Below, piece by piece: positions 51,984 to 60,723 of a DNA stretch of 61,965 nucleotides. Position 1 is the stretch's first letter, and every line of letters begins with the position of its first letter. The stretch is from Leptothoe spongobia TAU-MAC 1115. GTDB taxonomy: Bacteria > Cyanobacteriota > Cyanobacteriia > Phormidesmidales > Phormidesmidaceae. Below the pieces are notes generated by a model. That model was not told where the DNA came from. It worked only from the letters and a program-made list of their open reading frames with translations, and did not search any database. Position numbers and translations under genes: made by a program. The stretch is taken from NCBI RefSeq assembly GCF_018739885.1, contig NZ_JADOES010000033.1, positions 1 to 61,965 of the forward strand, read 5' to 3'.

Positions 51984-52715
51984 ATGAAATTTCCAACCAT
52001 GAAACAATGCCTCAGCGGTGCTCTAATGTTGACTGCCCTAGTTGCGACTCCAGCCATCCTTAAAACTAATAGAGCGAATGCCCTGCCGCCTCACGTAACA
52101 GAAGAGCTAAATCTCACCTCAGAGCAACAAACTGAACTAGAGGCCATTAAAGATAATGCTCGCACCCAGGTTGAAGCTATTCTTACCGATGATCAACTGG
52201 CTGCTTTAGAGGGTAAAACTGGACGTGAACGCCACCAAGCCATGCGTAGTCTAGACCTGAGCGAAGCACAGCGCACCCAACTGAGAGAGGTTCGTGAAAC
52301 ATCCCGCGCTGCGGCCAGTGAAGTATTTACAGAGGAACAACAGGCTCAACTACAGGAAATGCGGGCTGAACATGGTGAGCGCGGAAAAAATCGTCAAAAA
52401 AACCGCCGGGAAGACTTTGCAGAAAAGCTCAACCTCACCCCAGACCAACAGGCTGAGCTAGATGCCATTAAGGAAGATGCCCGGACTCAGGTGGAAGCTA
52501 TTCTCAGTGACGATCAGCTAGCTGCCCTAGAAGGCAAAACTGGCCGTGAGCGGGGACAAGCTATGCGGAACCTGGATTTGAGCGAAGAGCAACGGACTCA
52601 GATCCAGGAAATTCGTGAATCATCCCGCGCCGCCGCCGATGAGGTCTTGACTGACGAGCAACTGGCTCAGGTGCAGGAAATGCGCGAAAACCGAGGTAAT
52701 CGTCGTCGCCGCTAG
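51984..52715 (+). CDS. Spy/CpxP-like periplasmic protein (LTxxQ), duplicated
   Basis: 243 aa with a signal peptide (GALMLTALVATPAILKTNRA). Two halves repeat each other: LNLTSEQQTELEAIKDNART and LNLTPDQQAELDAIKEDART, each followed by QVEAIL(T/S)DDQLAALEGKTGRER. The LTxxQ motifs and alpha-helical layout are those of Spy/CpxP chaperone-like proteins of the periplasm. The nearby two-component system is a possible regulator, in analogy to Cpx-controlled cpxP, though the regulator family is different. Confidence 0.82.
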   Translation: MKFPTMKQCLSGALMLTALVATPAILKTNRANALPPHVTEELNLTSEQQTELEAIKDNARTQVEAILTDDQLAALEGKTGRERHQAMRSLDLSEAQRTQLREVRETSRAAASEVFTEEQQAQLQEMRAEHGERGKNRQKNRREDFAEKLNLTPDQQAELDAIKEDARTQVEAILSDDQLAALEGKTGRERGQAMRNLDLSEEQRTQIQEIRESSRAAADEVLTDEQLAQVQEMRENRGNRRRR

Positions 52716-52753
52716 TTATCAGGGTTCATTTACAAAGATTAGGAAAACACCCC

Positions 52754-52788
52754 GTCCAGAGGCATGCATTGCCTCTGGACTTTCTTAT
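52754..52788 (+). terminator. Intrinsic terminator of the Spy-like gene
   Basis: GTCCAGAGGCA (52754-52764), loop TGCAT, TGCCTCTGGAC (52770-52780), then TTTCTT. Perfect 11-bp stem. Confidence 0.9.
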
Positions 52789-52946
52789 GGGATTTTTTTA
52801 GACCACCAGCTCCCGAAATCCGGCTAGAGTTGCTTGAATAAAATAATATTGGCGTTGCTGATCCCCAGCATGGATTGAACTGTGAAGTCTTGCTCAGAAG
52901 CGACCAATCTAGACAGCGTCATTCCTTACCTCAGCAACCGCGTATT

Positions 52947-55070
52947 ATGGGTCCCTCGACAACTCAAATTTCGATTCAAATTGGCAGCTTAGTCCTATTA
53001 TCAGGAGCGCCTGGAGCGGGTAAAACTACGGCATGTCAGCATCTACCATCAGAATTGGTGCTGTCTAGTGATGCGTTGCGGCAAACTTTTTTTGGGACAG
53101 CGAAAACGTTAGTGGATGGCCAGGTGGCCGATCGCCCCTTAGCCACGGATGACCGACTAATTTTTTCTACGATGGAAAATTTAGTGCGGGCTCGGCTCAA
53201 AGCTGGACTGACCACGATTGTAGACGCGACTTTGATCAGCGATAAGGAACGTAAACCCTTTGCCACTATGGCTGAGGATCTGGGTATCCCCATCCAGGTG
53301 GTGATTTTTAACCCACCAGTGGAGCAAGTGCAGCGGCAGAATAAGCAGCGACGATGTCGGGTGCCGGAGCAGGTGGTGGCTAAATTTTGCGATCGCATCC
53401 AGACCACCTCCCAATGGCCCTTCACCCTCACCACAGGCGACATCACCCTATCCATCAACCTTCCCACCATTCCAAACGACACCAAGCTGGATGTCATTGG
53501 CGATATCCATGGCCTGGCCGATACCCTGGAAAAAATGTTCCAAACGTTGGGTTATGACAAAAATTTGACCCATCCCGACGGACGCCAGCTTTGCTTTCTC
53601 GGAGATCTAGTCGATCGGGGTCCCCAGTCTTTAGAAGTCCTTGATTTAGTCATGGAAGCCGTTGCCAAGGGACACTATTGTGTGCGAGGCAACCACGATA
53701 ACAACCTGGCACGGGGCCTGCATGGCGACAACATCAAAAGCAAGTCTACGCGGGGAACCCTGCACAAAGCCCTTCAGCGTGATCAAGATTACCAGGATAA
53801 AGTACGAGATTTTATCCACTCTCTGCCATCGTTCTATCGCTACCGTGATTATGTCCTGTGTCACGGTGATATCGAATGGTTTGATCCGCTGCTACAACCC
53901 TCCCATGAAAGAGTATATGGTCGCTGCCGGATTCATGAAACCCACGACACCGATGGTATCTTTCGCCAGACTAGTGACCTTACCGTAGTGCGGGGGCACA
54001 TTCCCCTCACCTCCCCAGGAGAACGCACCTATTCCCTAGAAATGGGGGCCGGATTTGGAGGTCCCCTGGCCGCCATGCGTCTGCCAGAACATGAGCGGGT
54101 GGAAATTCCCTGCGAGTTTGACTATAGCCAGCGTCTCCCCAGCTTTGCTCAGCAGATGGACGCCCTCGTGTCTAAAAAACTAGCAAAGCGGGTGATCAAC
54201 GGCTCCCTTACCTTATACAAATACAGTTCCAAAGCCTTTTATACCCCTTCTGCCTGGGATGATCACCCTGAGCTAAAGCTGGCCCGTGGTGTGGTGGTCG
54301 GTCTTGATGGCACCCCCGTCAGTCATCCCTTTCCCCGGACGTTCAACTATCTTGAGAGAGATACTACATTACCGCCCGAGACAAATGTGATCGCGGTGGA
54401 AAAGCTCAATGGCTTTTTGGTCAGTACGTTTTTACATCCCTATGAGCCCACCGAGGTCGTTGTGACCTGTTCTGGATCTTTTAAAGGGGACTATGTGGAC
54501 TATGCCAAATCCTTACTCTTTAAAGATGGGCTTTATGGTCGGGTATTGGTCTGGCTAAAAGAGCAGCGCCAGACCACCTTGCTATGGGAAGCGATCCATC
54601 CTGAAGATCCCCATATTATTCAGTATAGACCGGAGGATTATGGCCTGCATTTAATTGGGGCTGGCATCTTGGGCAGTGGGTTTGAGAGTGAGGAGGGATT
54701 GGATGCGATCGCAACCACACTGCAAACACCCCGCCCCACCTGGTTCCCCTGTACCTTTGCCGATGCCATTGCTAAGTCCCACCACGTCGAGCACGAAGGC
54801 TTTATGATCCGCCTGGCCAGCGACGGGACCTTTGCCCTCAAGCTCAAGAGTCCTTACTATCTACGCACCAAGTTCCTAGCCCGGCTCAACCCGAAAAAAT
54901 GTAAGTTCATGTATAACCAACCTGAACGATTCAAGCAGGAGCTGGACGAAGCCTTTTGGCCCCTGGTGGATGCGGTCACCAGGCAAGTCACCCAAGCAAC
55001 CTGGCTAACCTGGACCGATGTGGAACGACGTGATTTTGTCCAAAGCTGGATGAACGAGGTATACAAGTAA
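52947..55070 (+). CDS. One-chain RNA repair enzyme: kinase, phosphatase, ligase
   Basis: 707 aa from MGPSTTQISIQIGSLVLLSG (a TTG at 52875 is less likely). Order: AAA_33-type 5'-polynucleotide kinase (P-loop SGAPGAGKTT, residues ~18-170); calcineurin-like phosphatase (DVIGDIHG, FLGDLVDRGP, RGNHDNN, LCHGDIEW, GHIPL; ~190-390); and an RNA ligase domain (VEKLNGFLV = motif I KxxG; LLWEAIHP; EHEGFMIRL; ALKLKSPYY = motif V; ~400-690). This is the bacterial Pnkp order, but the ligase third looks closer to T4 Rnl1 than to Pnkp. It should heal and seal 5'-OH and 2',3'-cyclic-P breaks in tRNA. An RtcB gene lies 1 kb downstream. Confidence 0.85.
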   Translation: MGPSTTQISIQIGSLVLLSGAPGAGKTTACQHLPSELVLSSDALRQTFFGTAKTLVDGQVADRPLATDDRLIFSTMENLVRARLKAGLTTIVDATLISDKERKPFATMAEDLGIPIQVVIFNPPVEQVQRQNKQRRCRVPEQVVAKFCDRIQTTSQWPFTLTTGDITLSINLPTIPNDTKLDVIGDIHGLADTLEKMFQTLGYDKNLTHPDGRQLCFLGDLVDRGPQSLEVLDLVMEAVAKGHYCVRGNHDNNLARGLHGDNIKSKSTRGTLHKALQRDQDYQDKVRDFIHSLPSFYRYRDYVLCHGDIEWFDPLLQPSHERVYGRCRIHETHDTDGIFRQTSDLTVVRGHIPLTSPGERTYSLEMGAGFGGPLAAMRLPEHERVEIPCEFDYSQRLPSFAQQMDALVSKKLAKRVINGSLTLYKYSSKAFYTPSAWDDHPELKLARGVVVGLDGTPVSHPFPRTFNYLERDTTLPPETNVIAVEKLNGFLVSTFLHPYEPTEVVVTCSGSFKGDYVDYAKSLLFKDGLYGRVLVWLKEQRQTTLLWEAIHPEDPHIIQYRPEDYGLHLIGAGILGSGFESEEGLDAIATTLQTPRPTWFPCTFADAIAKSHHVEHEGFMIRLASDGTFALKLKSPYYLRTKFLARLNPKKCKFMYNQPERFKQELDEAFWPLVDAVTRQVTQATWLTWTDVERRDFVQSWMNEVYK

Positions 55071-55111
55071 TAGGGGTCAACGCCACTGTAGACAATTGCT
55101 AAGAGATCGCC

Positions 55112-55609
55112 ATGCCGAGTCCGACTAATCAAGCACCTGCAACAGAGCATGCTTCTACTCCGGTGACCGTTGCATCAACGTCGCGAGGAGCTTTGTATGA
55201 CAATGATTTTATGGCCTGGTGTGAGTATCAGGCTGAGGCGTTGCGATCGCAGGATTTCGGCAACCTAGACTTAGCCAATTTAATTGAGGAAATCAGCGAT
55301 ATGGGACGCGAGCAGTTTAACAAAACCGCATCCCTAACCCGTCAAATCATTATCCATATCCTCAAACTACAGGCGTTTCCAAACGATCAGGCTACTGAAC
55401 ACTGGCGCGATGAAATCGAAGCCTTCCAAGACAACCTAGATGACATCATCAGCGGCTCTATCCGCTATCGATTCCAACAACAAGAAACCTTTGCCGCCCA
55501 ACAAGCTAAAGCCCTACGAAGACTCCAACGCAAATATCCCGATACGAAGTTTCAAGCTTTAGAAGCAATGTCACTCGATGAGATTATTAATTGGCCTGAC
55601 AGCAATTAG
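55112..55609 (+). CDS. DUF29 family protein
   Basis: 165 aa. The DUF29 core is YDNDFMAWCEYQAEALRSQD, LANLIEEISDMGREQFNKTA, LTRQIIIHILKLQAFPND and ALRRLQRKYPDTKF. These proteins are abundant in cyanobacteria and all-helical; no function is proven. It follows the RNA-repair gene by 41 bp on the same strand, so it may be in the same operon. Its last 23 bp overlap the end of the convergent DUF2442 gene. Confidence 0.9.
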   Translation: MPSPTNQAPATEHASTPVTVASTSRGALYDNDFMAWCEYQAEALRSQDFGNLDLANLIEEISDMGREQFNKTASLTRQIIIHILKLQAFPNDQATEHWRDEIEAFQDNLDDIISGSIRYRFQQQETFAAQQAKALRRLQRKYPDTKFQALEAMSLDEIINWPDSN

Positions 55610-55943
55610 CTATGAGCCTTTTCATCCAGTCCTTAGAGCCGTACACTCCACAAAACAAACTATGAACACCCAGATCTGCATCCAATCTAGGCCAATGTAA
55701 ATTGCTCCCAAACGGAGATAACTCAATATCTGATAGATCATCATCAGACGAACCCGCAAGTCCCTGCAACTTATCCACAGATAGAATTAACTCAGCATCC
55801 AAACTAGAAATAATATGCAGCTTCCGCTTATCACTATCGTAAATTGCACTAACTGCCCGATGCTCATGCTCTAGTGACTCTTGGCCAGCAGCTTCAGCAG
55901 CTTGAATTTCAGTATTGTTGATAATGCTATCCATGGATTTCAT
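55587..55943 (-). CDS. DUF2442 family protein
   Basis: 118 aa from the ATG at 55943, which has AGGACAACA before it; other ATGs upstream lack a site. DUF2442 features: LSDIELSPFGSNLHWPRLDA-D with VHSLFCGVYGSKDWMK at the end. DUF2442 proteins often accompany toxin-antitoxin-type genes. Its 3' end overlaps DUF29 by 23 bp in a tail-to-tail manner. The role is unknown. Confidence 0.82.
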   Translation of the reverse strand: MKSMDSIINNTEIQAAEAAGQESLEHEHRAVSAIYDSDKRKLHIISSLDAELILSVDKLQGLAGSSDDDLSDIELSPFGSNLHWPRLDADLGVHSLFCGVYGSKDWMKRLIANCCQAN

Positions 55944-56074
55944 TGTTGTCCTGGAGAACATGAACATGGATAGGATCATGATCGTTGGTACGAATCATCC
56001 CCCTAAAACCATTCTCCCTAAAGACTGTGGGCATTGTCTACTTCAGTATCTGACTTATTCATAGCTCAATAAAT

Positions 56075-57256
56075 ATGCCATACCAAAACGTTCCCTTCAA
56101 AACCGACAAGCCAGTCCTGTCCTGGGCAAACCACGATCTCGCCTCCCGAGAGATCCAAATGGCCAAAAATGTCGCCTCCTTGCCCTTTGTCTATAAGCAC
56201 GTCGCCCTGATGCCTGACGTCCACCTGGGCAAAGGGGCCCTGGTCGGTTCCGTCGTCGCTACCGAAGATGCCCTTGTCCCAGCGGCAGTCGGTGTCGACA
56301 TCGGCTGTGGCATGTGCGCCATCCAAACACCTTACAAAGGTAAAAAGCTAGACGGTAAACTCAAAAAAATCCGTAAAGAAATTGAAGCTACCATCCCCAC
56401 CGGGTTTGATAGCAACAAGAAAGTTGGCAAATCAGTCTACAACTGGCAGGGCTGGCGCGGTTTCAAAGATCTGCATAAAGGAGTCCAACACTTGGAGAAC
56501 AAAGCCCTCAGCCAAATGGGATCCCTCGGTGGCGGCAACCACTTTATCGAAGTGTGCATCGACACCGAAGACAGCGTCTGGCTAATGCTTCATTCCGGTT
56601 CGCGCAACATTGGCAATATGCTGGCCAAACACCACATCAGCACCGCCAAAGGCCTACGAAAGCTGGCCAATGAAAAACTGCCAGACGCGGATTTGGCCTA
56701 CTTTGTCGCCGGTACTGAAGAGTTTCGCAGCTATTGGAACGACCTACAGTGGGCCCAGGCCTATGCCCTGCAAAATCGCGAAGAAATGATGGCCCGCTTT
56801 AAGCACATCATCGAAAAGCATCTGGGTGGTGGCAAACCGTTTAAACCACTGTTGGCCGTCAACTGCCACCACAACTACGCCGAAAAAGAAGAACACTTTG
56901 GCAACGATGTCTACGTTACTCGTAAAGGAGCCGTGCGGGCTCGCACCACAGACTATGGCATTATCCCTGGCTCCATGGGGACCAAATCCTACATCGTTAA
57001 GGGTAAGGGTAACCACGACAGCTATTGCTCCTGTAGCCACGGTGCCGGTCGGGTCATGTCCCGTAGCAAAGCGAAAGATAGATATACCCTAGACGACTTG
57101 ATCGAACAGACCGCCGGGGTGGAATGTCGTAAAGACAAAGGCGTCATCGACGAAATTCCGGCCGCTTATAAACCTATTGATGAGGTGATGGCGAGCCAAC
57201 AGGATCTGGTGGAAGTTGTTGCCACTCTCAAACAGGTTATCTGCGTGAAAGGATAG
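56075..57256 (+). CDS. rtcB: RtcB family RNA ligase
   Basis: 393 aa. RtcB marks are HVALMPDVHLGKGALVGSVV, VGVDIGCGMCAIQT (metal-binding Asp and Cys), GSLGGGNHFIEV, MLHSGSRNIG, NCHHNYAEKE and the guanylylated His region SCSHGAGRVMSRSKA. RtcB joins 2',3'-cyclic phosphate or 3'-phosphate ends to 5'-OH ends with GTP and Mn. It lies 1 kb after the kinase-phosphatase-ligase gene, so the cluster holds two mechanistically distinct RNA sealing routes. DUF2442 is divergent, 131 bp away. Confidence 0.95.
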   Translation: MPYQNVPFKTDKPVLSWANHDLASREIQMAKNVASLPFVYKHVALMPDVHLGKGALVGSVVATEDALVPAAVGVDIGCGMCAIQTPYKGKKLDGKLKKIRKEIEATIPTGFDSNKKVGKSVYNWQGWRGFKDLHKGVQHLENKALSQMGSLGGGNHFIEVCIDTEDSVWLMLHSGSRNIGNMLAKHHISTAKGLRKLANEKLPDADLAYFVAGTEEFRSYWNDLQWAQAYALQNREEMMARFKHIIEKHLGGGKPFKPLLAVNCHHNYAEKEEHFGNDVYVTRKGAVRARTTDYGIIPGSMGTKSYIVKGKGNHDSYCSCSHGAGRVMSRSKAKDRYTLDDLIEQTAGVECRKDKGVIDEIPAAYKPIDEVMASQQDLVEVVATLKQVICVKG

Positions 57257-57262
57257 AGCCTA

Positions 57263-57796
57263 CTAAATTTGTTCTAAATCACTGGGCTGTTGCCGCTGTC
57301 GTAGGCCAAAGCTCAATTCGTTACTGGAGTAAGACGTACCAAAGGTTTCAGCTAAGCTCACAACCTGGCGAAGCGCGGAACGAAAGTTGTCGGCCTGAAG
57401 TGTTTCTAACGGATGCACATATACTGCTACAACAGCTCCATCGGTAACAGCATAGCGAGCATCTAAGGCAGTATGAAAGTTAGCGGCTAACATTGCCTGC
57501 ACTTGCTGTGCCGTTAGTTCGTCCACAGGTACGACCGGGCTAAATACCCGCATTCGATCATTGCTAGCATCAGCCAAAACGATGACGGCTCGTCCCGCTA
57601 CGCTAAAGCGCCACTGGCCATTTTCACCTTCGACGTTATCAACCTCCGACTCTAGGATTTGTTCTAGTCGCCCCAGGGTCATTGGCTGTAGCCGCTCGAT
57701 ACTTGTCTGGGCACAGGCTGCAGTGGTAAACAGCGGCATGGAGACAGTGATTAGGCCTGCGATCGCAAATGCTGCCTTACGAGGGAATAAAGTCAT
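57263..57796 (-). CDS. Secreted hypothetical protein, YbjN-like
   Basis: 177 aa with a signal peptide (AAFAIAGLITVSMPLFTTAA). The mature part (LGRLEQILESEVDNVEGENG-Q, WRFSVAGRAVIVLADASNDR, MRVFSPV, LTAQQVQAMLAANFHTALDA, RYAVTDGAVVAVYVHPLETL) looks like the alpha/beta YbjN/type III chaperone-like fold, usually cytosolic in bacteria. Function unknown. It converges on rtcB with only 6 bp between stop codons. Confidence 0.65.
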   Translation of the reverse strand: MTLFPRKAAFAIAGLITVSMPLFTTAACAQTSIERLQPMTLGRLEQILESEVDNVEGENGQWRFSVAGRAVIVLADASNDRMRVFSPVVPVDELTAQQVQAMLAANFHTALDARYAVTDGAVVAVYVHPLETLQADNFRSALRQVVSLAETFGTSYSSNELSFGLRQRQQPSDLEQI

Positions 57797-58040
57797 GGTT
57801 AGAGGCTTTAGGACTAAACCGATAGTAGAGACCTAACCTGAGCGAAGCCTGAGATCCCCTTGAGAGCTTCAAACCTTTTCCCAGCAATAAAACTGACAGA
57901 GTTCCATAGAGGAAACCATATGTTGCCATTGGACGTGATTGAGAGCCACGATTCAGCAAAACCGGATCACCCCTGGGAATCCTATGACAAGCGTTGATAT
58001 TTTGGGTATAGATAGCTGCTCAGGCTGTAAAAGCTAAGCA

Positions 58041-60617
58041 ATGGTGCCAACCCAAACTACAGCCCAGTTTAAGATTGACTCCCTCAGCAGCCCTATGAAA
58101 ATCAACATGCTTAGTTCATTACTACTCTTCCTAGTGTTTGGTAGTTTTGCGACCTATGCTGCTTATACCGCCACTGCCGCTAGGGGACAAAATACCTTGC
58201 CACCCACCACCATTACTCCAGAAAACTGGCCCACCACCACCGGAGGGGCAACTTTAGATACAGCGATGGAAACCCGCATCGACGAACTGATATCGTCCAT
58301 GACCATTGAGGAACTGGTTGGGCAAACGATCCAAGCCGATATCAGCGATGTAACACCAGAGGATGTTCGCCGCTATCGTCTGGGCTCGATTCTAAATGGG
58401 GGTAACTCTGCCCCAGGAGAAGATGTTCGGGCTGAACCAGCTCAGTGGCTAGCCCTCGCCGATGAATTTTATGCGGCCTCCATGGACACCACCCATGGCC
58501 GCAAGGCAATTCCTATCCTATGGGGGACCGATGCTGTCCATGGCCACAACAACATTATTGGCGCGACAATCTTTCCTCACAATATTGGCCTCGGGGCAAC
58601 TCGCAATCCCGGACTCATACAACAAATCGGTGAGATAACGGCAAGGGAAGTCATTGTTACTGGTATGGACTGGACATTTGCTCCTACCTTAGCCGTGGTG
58701 CGAGATAACCGCTGGGGTCGCACCTACGAGAGTTATTCAGAAGATCCAGAGATTGTGGCAGAATACGCCACCGCCATCGTCACAGGTCTCCAGGGAGAAC
58801 TCAATAGCAACCGTTTTCTCAGCAACCAACATGTAATTGCCACGGCCAAACATTTTATTGGAGACGGCGGCACCCAAAGGGGCAAAGATCAAGGCGACAA
58901 CATCGACAGCGAAATCGACCTGCGGGACTATCACGGTGCAGGTTATCCTCCAGCCCTCGAAGCAGGCGTGCAGACAGTGATGGCCTCATTTTCCTCCTGG
59001 CAGGGTCAGCGGATGCATGGTCACAAGACGCTATTGACCGACGTGCTCAAGACACGCATGGGCTTTAACGGATTTGTTGTGGGTGACTGGAATGGCCATG
59101 CCCAAATACCAGGGTGTTCCACCAAAAGTTGTCCCATAGCCTTTAATGCAGGCATTGACATGTTCATGGCTCCTGATAGCTGGCGTGGGCTGTACCAGAA
59201 TACTGTTGCCCAGGTCAAGTCTGGAGAAATTTCTCGCAGTCGTTTAGACGATGCCGTCCGTCGGATTTTGCGTGTCAAGTTGCGCTCAGGCTTATTTGAG
59301 AAACCCAAACCCTCAGCACGTCCTTTGGCTGGCAACTATTCTCTCCTAGGACATCCCAATCATCAAGCCATCGCCCGACAGGCTGTACAAGAGTCTTTAG
59401 TCCTGCTCAAAAACCAGGAGAATCTTCTGCCATTGCGCACTGACCAAACCATTTTGGTGACAGGTGATGGAGCTGATAATATCAGTCAGCAAACGGGCGG
59501 TTGGACCTTGTCCTGGCAAGGGACCGGTAACAGAAATGAGCATTTCCCCAATGGAAAATCTATCTGGGAGGGATTGAAAAGCGCCATTACCGACGGTGGC
59601 GGCAATGCCGTCTTGAGTGCAGACGGCAGCTATGGCCAAACACCAGACGTGGCAATTGTGGTATTTGGCGAAAATCCCTACGCTGAGTTTAAGGGGGATT
59701 TGGAGAACCTGAATTATCCATCAGACAAAGAACTACAGTTACTGCAGTCATTTCAAGCCAAAGGGATTCCGACAGTGGCTGTTTTTCTGTCAGGTCGCCC
59801 ATTATGGGTCACACCGGAGATTAATGCTGCAGATGCCTTTGTTGTTGCATGGTTGCCAGGCAGTGCAGGAGAAGGTGTAGCCGATGTGTTGTTACGCAAA
59901 CCCAATGGGGCCATTAATGTTGATTTCAAGGGTAAGCTTTCATTTTCCTGGCCTCGTACAGCCACCGAGGCTAAAGTAAACCGGGGTGAGAACAACTACG
60001 ATCCATTGTTTCCCTATGGGTATGGGCTTACCTATAAAGATAATGGCACTCTGGCTGAATTACCGGAAACGTCTGGCTTAGACGGTAGCGAAACAACTTT
60101 GAGCAATGCATTTTTTGCGTTCGGTAAAGCCATCGCACCGTGGAGTCTCCAGGCTACGGTGGGAGAGACATCTAGTACAGTAGTAGACGCGCGCATCCAA
60201 TTGGGCAAAGCGCTCACGATTCGGTCTATCGACCGAGCCGCGCAGGAAGATGCTCAGCAGTTTGTATGGAGTGGGGAAGAGCGGGGTGCGATCGCACTCA
60301 CCGGACCAGCCACAGACTATACAGCTGCCGCCCACTACGACGATATGGTCCTGGCCATGCAATATCGAGTAGATGCCCTACCAGACGGTCCAGTCACCCT
60401 AGTTGCCCAGTGTGGTGACGACTGTCGGGCTGACTTAGACTTGACTACATTGTTTACAGCAGCCCCCCTGGGAGAATGGACTCAGGCAGAAATCCCCCTA
60501 AGCCGCCTGGTAGGAGCCGGGGCCGATATGGCTCAGTTAACAGCCTTAGGCCTGGAAACAACTGAAGCCTTCTCGTTAAGCCTATCTGATATGCGATTGA
60601 TATCTACGGGTGAATAA
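58041..60617 (+). CDS. GH3 family beta-glucosidase / exo-glucan hydrolase
   Basis: 858 aa. A signal-anchor-like segment lies near residues 22-48 (LLLFLVFGSFATYAAYTA). The GH3 TIM barrel follows: PILWGTDAVHGHNNIIGATI, DWTFAPTLAVVRDNRWGRTY, VIATAKHFIGDGGTQRGKDQ, and FNGFVVGDWNGHAQIPG with the catalytic Asp at about 349. The GH3 C-terminal domain (VLLKNQENLLPLRT, DVAIVVFGENPYAEFKGDLE) and a ~200-aa beta-sandwich tail complete it. It resembles exo-1,3/1,4-beta-glucanases. Anchored or secreted location implies action on cell-wall, sheath or environmental glucans. The stop codon touches a MITE-like repeat. Confidence 0.93.
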   Translation: MVPTQTTAQFKIDSLSSPMKINMLSSLLLFLVFGSFATYAAYTATAARGQNTLPPTTITPENWPTTTGGATLDTAMETRIDELISSMTIEELVGQTIQADISDVTPEDVRRYRLGSILNGGNSAPGEDVRAEPAQWLALADEFYAASMDTTHGRKAIPILWGTDAVHGHNNIIGATIFPHNIGLGATRNPGLIQQIGEITAREVIVTGMDWTFAPTLAVVRDNRWGRTYESYSEDPEIVAEYATAIVTGLQGELNSNRFLSNQHVIATAKHFIGDGGTQRGKDQGDNIDSEIDLRDYHGAGYPPALEAGVQTVMASFSSWQGQRMHGHKTLLTDVLKTRMGFNGFVVGDWNGHAQIPGCSTKSCPIAFNAGIDMFMAPDSWRGLYQNTVAQVKSGEISRSRLDDAVRRILRVKLRSGLFEKPKPSARPLAGNYSLLGHPNHQAIARQAVQESLVLLKNQENLLPLRTDQTILVTGDGADNISQQTGGWTLSWQGTGNRNEHFPNGKSIWEGLKSAITDGGGNAVLSADGSYGQTPDVAIVVFGENPYAEFKGDLENLNYPSDKELQLLQSFQAKGIPTVAVFLSGRPLWVTPEINAADAFVVAWLPGSAGEGVADVLLRKPNGAINVDFKGKLSFSWPRTATEAKVNRGENNYDPLFPYGYGLTYKDNGTLAELPETSGLDGSETTLSNAFFAFGKAIAPWSLQATVGETSSTVVDARIQLGKALTIRSIDRAAQEDAQQFVWSGEERGAIALTGPATDYTAAAHYDDMVLAMQYRVDALPDGPVTLVAQCGDDCRADLDLTTLFTAAPLGEWTQAEIPLSRLVGAGADMAQLTALGLETTEAFSLSLSDMRLISTGE

Positions 60618-60723
60618 GACCAAATCCGTATTCAGTAACCCCAATTCAAACTGAATCATCTCGTAGGGGCTGCGCCTTGTGCCAGCCCATCGATATTGGG
60701 GTCGATCAGTCAGGATTTCGTAT
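60617..60723 (-). repeat. MITE-like intergenic repeat, copy C (107 bp)
   Basis: Read on the minus strand: ATACGAAATCCTGACTGATC at the left, GGGCTGGCACAAGGCGCAGC core, TTTGAATTGGGG and GGATTTGGTCT at the right. Its right end coincides with the GH3 stop codon and its left end forms the last codons and TGA of the nucleotidyltransferase gene. Confidence 0.8.
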
